Origin: Marinobacter sp. MDS2
Lineage (GTDB): Bacteria > Pseudomonadota > Gammaproteobacteria > Pseudomonadales > Oleiphilaceae
Length of the DNA: 64,000 nt
NCBI RefSeq assembly: GCF_030718085.1
Contig: NZ_JAVAJF010000005.1
Span: 1-64,000 of the forward strand
Reading direction: 5' to 3'
Numbering within the stretch: position 1 is the first letter of the stretch; every line of letters starts with the position of its first letter. Both the position numbers and the translations under genes were made by a program. Positions 36,394 to 43,840 of this stretch are shown one piece after another. The notes beneath the pieces are model-generated. The model made no database searches. It was not told the origin of the DNA and saw only the letters and a list, made by a program, of their open reading frames with translations.

Positions 36394-36428
36394 ACCCCAG
36401 CAAACGAACTCCGATTAGATGAGGCCCC

Positions 36429-39266
36429 ATGACCGTTAAACGCCCCCTGTTCCGACGTTTGTATCGATTGCCACCGTTGTTGCTTTTACTGGCCAGTCTG
36501 TTCCCTGGCTCATACACCCTTGCAGACACCGAGCCCCGTAAAAGCCCTAACGATCCCAATAGCTATCGATATCTGGAGTTGGACAACGGGTTGCGCGTTA
36601 TCCTGGTGTCAGACGCAGAGGCGGATAAAGCCGCTGCGTCACTGAACGTGGCGGTAGGAAGTGGTAACGATCCGAGTGACCGCGAAGGCATGGCCCATTT
36701 CCTCGAGCATATGCTGTTTCTGGGCACCGAAAAGTACCCCGAAGCGGGCGAGTATCAGCAATTTATTCGTAGTCATGGCGGCAGCCACAATGCTTTCACG
36801 GCATTTGAAAACACCAACTATTTCTTCGATGTTGAAAGCCAGTTCCTGGAAGACGCTCTCGACCGCTTTGCTCAGCAGTTCTCCCACCCGCTCTTCACAC
36901 CCGAACTGGTGGATCGTGAACGTAACGCCGTGCATTCGGAATTCAGCGCCAAGCTGAAAGAGGACGGACGGCGCTTGCTGTCCGTCAGGAAGGCCGCCGG
37001 CAACCCGGATCACGCGTTCAGTAAATTCTCTGTTGGTAACCTGACCACGCTGGAGAATACCGAAGAAAACCCCTTACGCCCGGATCTCATCCGGTTCTGG
37101 GAAGAAAATTATTCGGCGAACGTTATGTCTCTGGCGGTATACGGACCACAGTCTTTGGACGAACTTGAACGCATGGTGACCCAGCGCTTCAACGCCATAG
37201 CGAACCGCAAGCTGGCAGTGATCAAACACCCTGAACCTCTTCACAGCCCCGAACAGTTGCCGAAACGCATTCTTGCTGAAACACTCAAAGACAGCAGGAG
37301 CTTGTCACTTTCGTTTCCGATCCCTTCGCAACGGGCCAACTACGCCACAAAACCGGCCTCGTACGTGGCCAATCTGTTGGGCCACGAAGGCCCAGGCAGT
37401 CTATTCGACGTTCTCAAACGCGCCGGCCTGGTAGAAACCCTGTCAGCAGGGCTAGGCATGGACACCGGCAGCCACGCCACGTTTAACATCAGCATGTCAC
37501 TTACCCGTGATGGGCTTAAACATCAAGATTACATTCTGGCTCTGGTGTTCCGCTACATCGACTTGATCAAAGCAAATGGCATCAGCCAAGAGCGTTTTGA
37601 CGAGATGAAGCAACTGGCGCTTATCGACTTCCGCTTTCATGAACGCGGCGAACCCGTTCGCGAAGCCATGCGTTTATCCAGCCTGCTGCGGGACTATCCG
37701 GCACAAGACATCCTGAGCGCACCCTATTTAATGGAGCGCTACGCACCTGAGCAGTATCAATCGATTCTGGAACGCCTGACACCCGACAACCTGGCCGTCA
37801 TGGTGTCTGCGCCTGATCAAAACCTGGAAGACCCTAAGCTGACCCAGTGGTATGACACGCCCTGGAAACAAGAACCCTTGCAGGCTCCAACTGCCATCAA
37901 TCAAACGCTGGCCGATCAGCTGGCTTTGCCGCCCGCCAACCCGCTTGTCCCCGAGAACCTGGATATGGTTACCGGGGATAGCATGCCTCATCCCGTCCTG
38001 CTCAGCGGCTCTAGCGACATGCGTGTATGGTATGCCCGTGACACCCGGTTCAACACCCCTAAAGCCAATGTATTCATCAGCCTGCGCAGCCCCATTGCCC
38101 GCGCCTCCGCCCGCAACACGGTGCTGACCCAACTGCTGGTCGATGCCATTAAAACCAACCTCAATGCCTGGGCTTACTCCGCGCAACTCGCAGGCCTTAA
38201 TTACAGCGTGTACCCTCACCTGCGCGGTGTCACCATCCGGGTGGGCGGATACAACGATAAACTGCACGAGTTGCTGAATCGCATTCTGCTGGAATTCGCG
38301 GACCCGATGATCACCGAACAACGTTTCCGCATTGCCCGCCAACGGTTGATCGATGGCCTTGAGAACAAATCGAAAAACCGTCCGGTTCAGCAGACCTCCG
38401 AGTTTATTCAAACCGCCTTGTTGAACGGTACGTTCCCTGTCAGCGAAAAACTCGCGGCCGCTAAAGCCGTCACTCTCGATGAACTAATACAGTTTGGATC
38501 AGATTTCACCAAAGCAATGGATCCTGTGATGCTGGCTCACGGCAACCTGACCGAAGCGACGGCCCTGAATCTGGCGAAACAGGTGCATGCGGTTGTACTT
38601 CACAGCAGTGACCATGTTCAAGTTCCACGTTCCCGAGTCCGGCAATTGCCTGCAGGCGAAACCGAAGCGGTGCTCAGCGTAGAGCACCCAGACACGGGCT
38701 ATACCTTGTACCTCCAAGGCAAGAATAGATCCTACGAAGAACGCGCCCGCTACCGGCTATTGGCCCAGATCGTCAGCAGCCCGTTCTATGAAGACATAAG
38801 AACCACCAAACAACTCGGCTACATTGTGTACGCCACCGCCTTCGAGATTCTGGAAACCCCGGCTCTGGGACTGGTTGTCCAATCCCCGGAAGCCAGTGGC
38901 GCAGAGATAGACGGTGCGGTGAACGGGTTTGCTGAACGCTTTAAACTCAGACTCGCCGAGCTGTCGCCCGAGCAACTGAACCGTGAAAAACAGGCTGTTA
39001 TCAGCAAAATGATGGCTCGGGACCGGCAGCTAGGCGATGTATCTGGCCGCTATTGGCGGGAGATTGACCGGGAAAACGACCAATTCGATAGCCGCGAAAA
39101 ACTGGCGGCCGCAATTCGTGATGTTTCACTCGACGAGCTGATCAGCACCTTTGAAGAAGCGGTGATTGAACGGCAGCGAGCATTTAAGGTGCTGACGGCA
39201 AAAGGAGAATCCAATCAGCAATCTATTCTGAATCAGCTGCGCGAGCGTCAGCCAGTGGCCCCTTGA
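36429..39266 (+). CDS. M16 family zinc metalloprotease (pitrilysin / insulinase-like), exported
   Basis: A 945-residue protein with an N-terminal signal peptide (LPPLLLLLASLFPGSYTLA). The inverted zinc motif HFLEH gives His90, Glu93 and His94, and Glu171 lies 77 residues further, as in pitrilysin. The four-domain M16A length and the C-terminal TTKQLGYIVYATAF segment fit a periplasmic oligopeptidase. The tRNA-Arg promoter overlaps its stop codon. Confidence 0.93.
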   Translation: MTVKRPLFRRLYRLPPLLLLLASLFPGSYTLADTEPRKSPNDPNSYRYLELDNGLRVILVSDAEADKAAASLNVAVGSGNDPSDREGMAHFLEHMLFLGTEKYPEAGEYQQFIRSHGGSHNAFTAFENTNYFFDVESQFLEDALDRFAQQFSHPLFTPELVDRERNAVHSEFSAKLKEDGRRLLSVRKAAGNPDHAFSKFSVGNLTTLENTEENPLRPDLIRFWEENYSANVMSLAVYGPQSLDELERMVTQRFNAIANRKLAVIKHPEPLHSPEQLPKRILAETLKDSRSLSLSFPIPSQRANYATKPASYVANLLGHEGPGSLFDVLKRAGLVETLSAGLGMDTGSHATFNISMSLTRDGLKHQDYILALVFRYIDLIKANGISQERFDEMKQLALIDFRFHERGEPVREAMRLSSLLRDYPAQDILSAPYLMERYAPEQYQSILERLTPDNLAVMVSAPDQNLEDPKLTQWYDTPWKQEPLQAPTAINQTLADQLALPPANPLVPENLDMVTGDSMPHPVLLSGSSDMRVWYARDTRFNTPKANVFISLRSPIARASARNTVLTQLLVDAIKTNLNAWAYSAQLAGLNYSVYPHLRGVTIRVGGYNDKLHELLNRILLEFADPMITEQRFRIARQRLIDGLENKSKNRPVQQTSEFIQTALLNGTFPVSEKLAAAKAVTLDELIQFGSDFTKAMDPVMLAHGNLTEATALNLAKQVHAVVLHSSDHVQVPRSRVRQLPAGETEAVLSVEHPDTGYTLYLQGKNRSYEERARYRLLAQIVSSPFYEDIRTTKQLGYIVYATAFEILETPALGLVVQSPEASGAEIDGAVNGFAERFKLRLAELSPEQLNREKQAVISKMMARDRQLGDVSGRYWREIDRENDQFDSREKLAAAIRDVSLDELISTFEEAVIERQRAFKVLTAKGESNQQSILNQLRERQPVAP

Positions 39267-39291
39267 GCCACGGGCTGATGCCCGTTATTAT
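39263..39291 (+). promoter_or_regulatory. tRNA-Arg promoter with a hairpin-forming spacer
   Basis: -35 TTGAGC (39263-39268), exactly 17 bases, -10 TATTAT (39286-39291), then a GC-rich discriminator ACCGCC. The predicted start is about 10 bases before the tRNA. The -35 includes the TGA stop of the M16 protease gene. The spacer carries the inverted repeat ACGGGC-TGAT-GCCCGT (39270-39285), which could also act as the protease gene's weak terminator. Confidence 0.6.
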
Positions 39292-39308
39292 ACCGCCTCT
39301 TCTGAAAT

Positions 39309-39385
39309 GCCTCCGTAGCTCATCTGGATAGAGCGTCCCCCTCCTAAGGGGAAGGTAGCAGGTTCGAGTCCTGCCGGGGGTACCA
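39309..39385 (+). tRNA. tRNA-Arg (anticodon CCT)
   Basis: A full 77-base cloverleaf. The acceptor stem GCCTCCG pairs with CGGGGGT, with a G-T first pair, and the CCA end is encoded (39383-39385). The D stem is GCTC/GAGC. The anticodon stem TCCCC/GGGGA frames the loop CTCCTAA with anticodon CCT (39343-39345). The T arm is GCAGG-TTCGAGT-CCTGC. It reads the rare AGG arginine codon. Confidence 0.96.
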
Positions 39386-39462
39386 TCCTACTTATCATCA
39401 CCATCATCTGATTGCTTTGCCTTGGCACCTGCTGACACAGCAATTAAAAATTAGGATGCAGC

Positions 39463-40431
39463 ATGAAAAATACCGTCGTACTCATATCTCTGGGTGGCAC
39501 TATTGCCAGTCTTCCTGACAGTTCCGGGCGTGCCATTGCTGGTGCTCTTTCGGGTAAAGAGCTAATGGACACCTTGAAGATCGAGAGCGATGGCCCGGTT
39601 GAAGTCATCACGCTCTTCCAGAAACCCAGCAATGCCATTACCACCGCCGATCTGTTGCAGCTAAGAACTCTGTGTTTGGAGTTGTCAGAGCGTCCGGAGG
39701 TTGCCGGATTAGTTGTGTCACAAGGGACTGACACTCTGGAAGATACGGCTTATTTTTTGGATACCACTCTGGATCTGAACGACACCGCATTGGTGGTTAC
39801 CGGTGCCCAACGGGTGCCTTATGCGCCCGGTTCCGATGCGGGCCCCAACCTTCGCGATGCTATAAAGGTGGCGAACGCCCCTGAAGCCCGAGGTGCGGGT
39901 ACGGTCGTAGTGTTCAATGAAGAAATACATGCGGCCGCTTCTGTGCGCAAAGTCAGCAGCTATCAGCTCAATGGCTTCGGCTCGCCAGGAGTTGGCCCTT
40001 TAGGTTTCGTCGACGGCGATGAGGTTCGCCTGAACCATCGGCTGCAGCGCCCTTCCACCATCACACCTGGCCAGCAGCTGCCGCGAGTAGACATTCTGCC
40101 GGTCGCGATCGACGCGTCGCCGGCACTGCTAGAAGCCTCGGTAGCCAGTGGCACCCAAGGTCTGGTCATTGACGCTATTGGCCGTGGTCATATCCCGCCA
40201 AATTGGGTTGAACCGCTGCAAGCTGCGATCAACGCCGGAGTACCGGTTGTGGTTACATCCTCAACCCATTGGGGCCGCGTGGCAGAGGTTTATGAATATC
40301 GAGGTTCGCTGGCGGAGCAAGTCTCTATGGGCGCACTCAAGGCGCCTCACCTGAATGCCCGTAAAGCCCGACTGCGGCTAATGTGTGCTCTGTCCGGCAA
40401 GACTCCTATCGAGCAATCTCTTTTTGCTTGA
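39463..40431 (+). CDS. L-asparaginase (type I/II family)
   Basis: A 322-residue amidohydrolase that converts asparagine to aspartate and ammonia. The nucleophilic threonine is in ISLGGTIAS, and the second catalytic Thr-Asp pair in VSQGTDTLEDTAYFLD. VTGAQRVP and the lysine region AASVRKV also fit. There is no signal peptide, so it should be cytoplasmic. It follows the tRNA by 77 bases and converges with the YdhR-like gene (13-base gap). Confidence 0.92.
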   Translation: MKNTVVLISLGGTIASLPDSSGRAIAGALSGKELMDTLKIESDGPVEVITLFQKPSNAITTADLLQLRTLCLELSERPEVAGLVVSQGTDTLEDTAYFLDTTLDLNDTALVVTGAQRVPYAPGSDAGPNLRDAIKVANAPEARGAGTVVVFNEEIHAAASVRKVSSYQLNGFGSPGVGPLGFVDGDEVRLNHRLQRPSTITPGQQLPRVDILPVAIDASPALLEASVASGTQGLVIDAIGRGHIPPNWVEPLQAAINAGVPVVVTSSTHWGRVAEVYEYRGSLAEQVSMGALKAPHLNARKARLRLMCALSGKTPIEQSLFA

Positions 40432-40444
40432 TCAGGCCATAATG

Positions 40445-40747
40445 TCACACCGGCCCGCGATCAATCTTTGTGAGCGCTTCATTGACCTGAAATACTTTGG
40501 CATTCACGACAGGAACACCGAAACTCTTGAGCCTAGCAGTGTGCATTTCCAGGTATTTATGGGCGCTGTCTGAATCTTCAAACAGATAAATACCCCCGGC
40601 TTCCTTCGTGGCCGGGTTTTCTGTCCAAACTTTCCAAATGAGCCCAGGCTCTTTAGCAATGGATTCGGCTAGATCCTTCATCGCATCTGTCATTTCCTGC
40701 CCGAAAGGTCCGTCGAAGGGGAAATCAACCTGCAACAATGTTTTCAT
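40445..40747 (-). CDS. YdhR-like putative monooxygenase / antibiotic biosynthesis monooxygenase-fold protein
   Basis: A 100-residue dimeric alpha-beta barrel-type protein starting [16 protein letters not shown], with [22 protein letters not shown], the recognisable core of the YdhR family. The activity is unproven in the family. I chose ATG 40747, preceded by GGAG, rather than the GTG at 40756. Confidence 0.82.
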   Translation of the reverse strand: MKTLLQVDFPFDGPFGQEMTDAMKDLAESIAKEPGLIWKVWTENPATKEAGGIYLFEDSDSAHKYLEMHTARLKSFGVPVVNAKVFQVNEALTKIDRGPV

Positions 40748-40823
40748 GAAGACCACTCCTCTTAATCAAACGAATTCGCCTGCATTGCATTCATTCTATC
40801 AATAACGAGACAGCGCCATTTAT

Positions 40824-41819
40824 CTAGGATCGTCGAACCGGAACAATCCTATGCACCGCTCTGGCCAGCCAACTTAACCCGACGAGTAAGGGAAGAAGAA
40901 CGAGAAACCAGCCCGGTAGCTGCACCATCCAAGCGGGCACACCTATAACCGATGCCACGCCGGCGAACAGATCATTGAGAATGGCGGGGTGTTTTACCGT
41001 CACATACGCGAGTGCGATCAACGCAGGCCATTTGGCGTTGCTCACTACTGCAGAGGCCATTTGGCCGGCACGCGCCAGTCGGGCGGAATAGCTGGCCGTT
41101 CGTGTGGTTACAGAAGCGGATCGAGCTGTATTCGTTGCCACCCTGCCCGCTTTGAGAAACTTCACTGCGCTGCCAATAATGACGGCGTCTACCGCGGCCC
41201 AGCCGAAATCACTCGCGCGCAGTTCTTGATCGGTTCGATATCGGGTTTCCAGCGTGCGAATGCCACTGGTGAAGAACTGCGCAATTCCTTCGGTGATTCG
41301 CTCCGTCCAGATCCATTCAATAGCGCCGTCCGGTGCCACTCGAAATTGACCGGTGAAATCATCACCCTCTTGATTTGCGAAATTCACTGCGTGCCAAGCG
41401 CGCTGCTCGGGACTTAATGCTGCATCGCCACCGGAAATGCGGTTCAAGACTTCAATGCTGGTTACGGGATTTCGATAGAAGTGAATAACCGGCGGAATAA
41501 GACTCTCGCCCTGTGCCCTCAATGCCCGCTTGAATTCAGGCTCTTCACCAAAAAGCTCAAGCAACAAGGTCGTGTGTTCGGGGTACAGATGCAAGGCGGA
41601 GAGTGTCTTTAGCCACAGCAGGGAATCGGCCTGGTAATCCAGCAGCAGTGCCTGTGTGGCCAACGGCTGCTCGAGTAATTCGGGATGCTGCCTGAACTGA
41701 TCGTGAGCAGATATAGAAATTAACCGCTCCTCCACCATCATGGGTTTGGCTAAGGCGGCAATCAAGCCTGCTACCAGCAAAGCCAGTGCTGCAGGCCAAA
41801 CAAGCCTATGCTTGCTCAT
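40824..41819 (-). CDS. Membrane protein of unknown function, last gene of the Mks condensin operon
   Basis: A 331-residue protein I do not recognise. It has an N-terminal membrane helix (about 7-26), a soluble region to about 185 (with AWHAVNFANQEGDDFTGQFRV), an Ala/Thr/Ser-rich stretch (about 215-250) and one or two C-terminal hydrophobic helices (about 255-320) ending in a basic tail. Its ATG overlaps the mksE-like gene by 14 bases, so it is probably translated with the condensin. It occupies the place where related systems often carry a nuclease gene (mksG/jetD), but shows no nuclease or Toprim motif I can see. Confidence 0.7.
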   Translation of the reverse strand: MSKHRLVWPAALALLVAGLIAALAKPMMVEERLISISAHDQFRQHPELLEQPLATQALLLDYQADSLLWLKTLSALHLYPEHTTLLLELFGEEPEFKRALRAQGESLIPPVIHFYRNPVTSIEVLNRISGGDAALSPEQRAWHAVNFANQEGDDFTGQFRVAPDGAIEWIWTERITEGIAQFFTSGIRTLETRYRTDQELRASDFGWAAVDAVIIGSAVKFLKAGRVATNTARSASVTTRTASYSARLARAGQMASAVVSNAKWPALIALAYVTVKHPAILNDLFAGVASVIGVPAWMVQLPGWFLVLLPLLVGLSWLARAVHRIVPVRRS

Positions 41820-42411
41820 ATTCCCTGACCAGCTCTTCGAGAAAATGCATTCCGGCTGAACTTAAAAAATACCGGTTCGCACCACTGCTAAACATCAGGT
41901 TACGTTTCACCAAGTAGTCCAGTGCTTCCGACAGTCCTTTTTCAAAGCGGGCCGCGCGCAGGATTTCCAGGTATTCATCATCGGCACCCATCGCCACCAA
42001 ATCCTGCTCCCCTAGCCCCGCATCAGGGCGTGCCAGATACTCGAGATCACGGCCACTGCGGGCGAAGTAACGACCGATTAGCAAAAGAACCACTTGCACC
42101 CGGAAGGCATTTTCATCGTGCTCTTCGGCTTCATCATCACTGCTTTCTTTCAGGAAGAAAAAGGAGCCTTCATCGTTAAACACCAGCAAGCATCCAAGGT
42201 GTTCGTAGAAAGTTCTGAAATGGGACAGGTGGTTGTAAAGCAGGTTATACAAAGGGTTCGCCACCAGTTCGGAGCGGTTGTTGTCCCACAGTTCCCGAAC
42301 AATGACACGGCCGGCCTGAAATTCCCGGTATAAAGCGGCACTGTGGGCCGGCAGCACTTCATCAAAGCTGCTGGTGGGTTGATCCGTTTGCGGACTCTTC
42401 AGATCAGTCAT
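41806..42411 (-). CDS. mksE: MksE-like condensin subunit
   Basis: A 201-residue protein resembling MukE/MksE (DUF4194-type), the small winged-helix partner of a bacterial condensin. The C-terminal segment ARFEKGLSEALDYLVKRNLM followed by RYFLSSAGMHFLEELV looks like a winged helix. The middle is acidic (SSDDEAEEHDEN). The start MTDLKSPQ overlaps the mksF stop by 8 bases. The role in the complex is inferred from the neighbours and weak family resemblance. Confidence 0.75.
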   Translation of the reverse strand: MTDLKSPQTDQPTSSFDEVLPAHSAALYREFQAGRVIVRELWDNNRSELVANPLYNLLYNHLSHFRTFYEHLGCLLVFNDEGSFFFLKESSDDEAEEHDENAFRVQVVLLLIGRYFARSGRDLEYLARPDAGLGEQDLVAMGADDEYLEILRAARFEKGLSEALDYLVKRNLMFSSGANRYFLSSAGMHFLEELVREYEQA

Positions 42412-43840
42412 GGTGTTTCTCTGCTTGTAATTCCAATCGACGCTTACGGTACACAAATTGTTCAGAGGCAGGCTCTGAAACATCCGTTGCTTCTTGCGAT
42501 GTTTCCAGCGCCCGGAACCGGTTGGTGGTGACCACCTGAAAACCGTCCGGCGGGGTATTCACCATTCGATTCAGCGCGGCCAATAAATCCGGGAACCGGT
42601 ACCCCGGGATAAACCCTTCCAACCGGCCATGTAGCTCTCGCACCAAATCGTTGGTTGGCCGAAGCTCCAGCGTTTCCAGCCATTGATAGAGCTGATTGAT
42701 GCGCTGCACATCCACTCGCGCCGCACGGCCACTGCCCTCCACGTGCTGTAACTCCGGTACTTCTGCCTTGCGGCGTAAATCCGCTATGCGTAAATCCAGC
42801 TCACTGAACAGCAACTGGTAATAACTGGGCGAATTGCCAAAGGCATAATGTTTCGGGCGCTGCTGCGCTCTTAACCCCACCAGAAAGCCAGTGCTTCGGG
42901 CGAACTCGCCGCCTTCAAGCCATTTCCGGCGCAGGCTCAAGGTTTCAGTTTCGCCTTTGAGCTCTCTAAGCTTGCCATAGAAATGCTCCATGGCATTGTA
43001 TTGCACCATGCCCCGGCGGGTTTTGCGCAGGAAGTGCTCCACTTCGTGGGCCACCGCTTGAATCGGCTTGTAGAGTGCATTCAGACTGAGGGATGATCGA
43101 AACAGCTGATCGGCCAGATTGTGGTCGCCGTGGGTTTCCAGCAAGCGAACCATGGCGTCCAGAGTTTCAAACAAGTTGCTGCCGTCGGGCAGTCGTGTAT
43201 CAGGATTCAGAAACACCAACGTGGGCTTAATGTGGCGTTCATACAGGGTAACGATCTGCTCCAGCAGGTTCTGCCGGAACTCCAGAAACTTCTCCGGTGC
43301 CCGGCTGGCATCACCGGACAACTCCGCAAATTGAGCGCTGATGGTTTGCATGCGCAGAACATTCTGGCGTAACAGGCCGATCAGCTGACTGACTCGCTCG
43401 TTCAGGTCATCCCGCAGTTCGGTAAAATCCGGGTCGGCTTCACTAAAGCTGCTGGTTTCCAGCCGATTTCGAACGTCCCGCAAGGTCACCAAATGGCCTC
43501 GCAGGCGTGTGTCGGTCAACTCCTGATACAGAGAGGCGTTGCAGGCGCGCATCAGGTTAATTAGCGCATCCTGAAACACCAACCGACGTTCGCCTTCGGC
43601 TTTGATGATGTCGATCACCAAGCCCGAGCGAAACAGGTTTTCTGTGTTTATGGCCAGCCTTACACGATCGCGGTCGGCGCCTGACAAACTGCTTGAATAG
43701 GCCAAGACTTCAGCCACCAAGTCACTTTCCCGAACGTAACGGGTTTCGTGTCGGTCCATTCGTTCAATCAACCGAAACAGAATTTTCGGATGATCAAACA
43801 ACAGCCGGGTGGTATCCAGCGTGCTGAAACGCTTACTCAT
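42404..43840 (-). CDS. mksF: MksF-like kleisin subunit
   Basis: A 478-residue largely helical protein that should bridge the SMC heads. The N-terminal region (FDHPKILFRLIERMDRHETR, RDRVRLAINTENLFRSGLV) fits the winged helix of MukF/MksF kleisins, followed by helical middle and C-terminal domains. The start at 43840 (MSKRFSTLDT) overlaps the mksB stop by 8 bases. I base the kleisin call on size, gene order and the two partners rather than on a short motif. Confidence 0.75.
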   Translation of the reverse strand: MSKRFSTLDTTRLLFDHPKILFRLIERMDRHETRYVRESDLVAEVLAYSSSLSGADRDRVRLAINTENLFRSGLVIDIIKAEGERRLVFQDALINLMRACNASLYQELTDTRLRGHLVTLRDVRNRLETSSFSEADPDFTELRDDLNERVSQLIGLLRQNVLRMQTISAQFAELSGDASRAPEKFLEFRQNLLEQIVTLYERHIKPTLVFLNPDTRLPDGSNLFETLDAMVRLLETHGDHNLADQLFRSSLSLNALYKPIQAVAHEVEHFLRKTRRGMVQYNAMEHFYGKLRELKGETETLSLRRKWLEGGEFARSTGFLVGLRAQQRPKHYAFGNSPSYYQLLFSELDLRIADLRRKAEVPELQHVEGSGRAARVDVQRINQLYQWLETLELRPTNDLVRELHGRLEGFIPGYRFPDLLAALNRMVNTPPDGFQVVTTNRFRALETSQEATDVSEPASEQFVYRKRRLELQAEKHHD

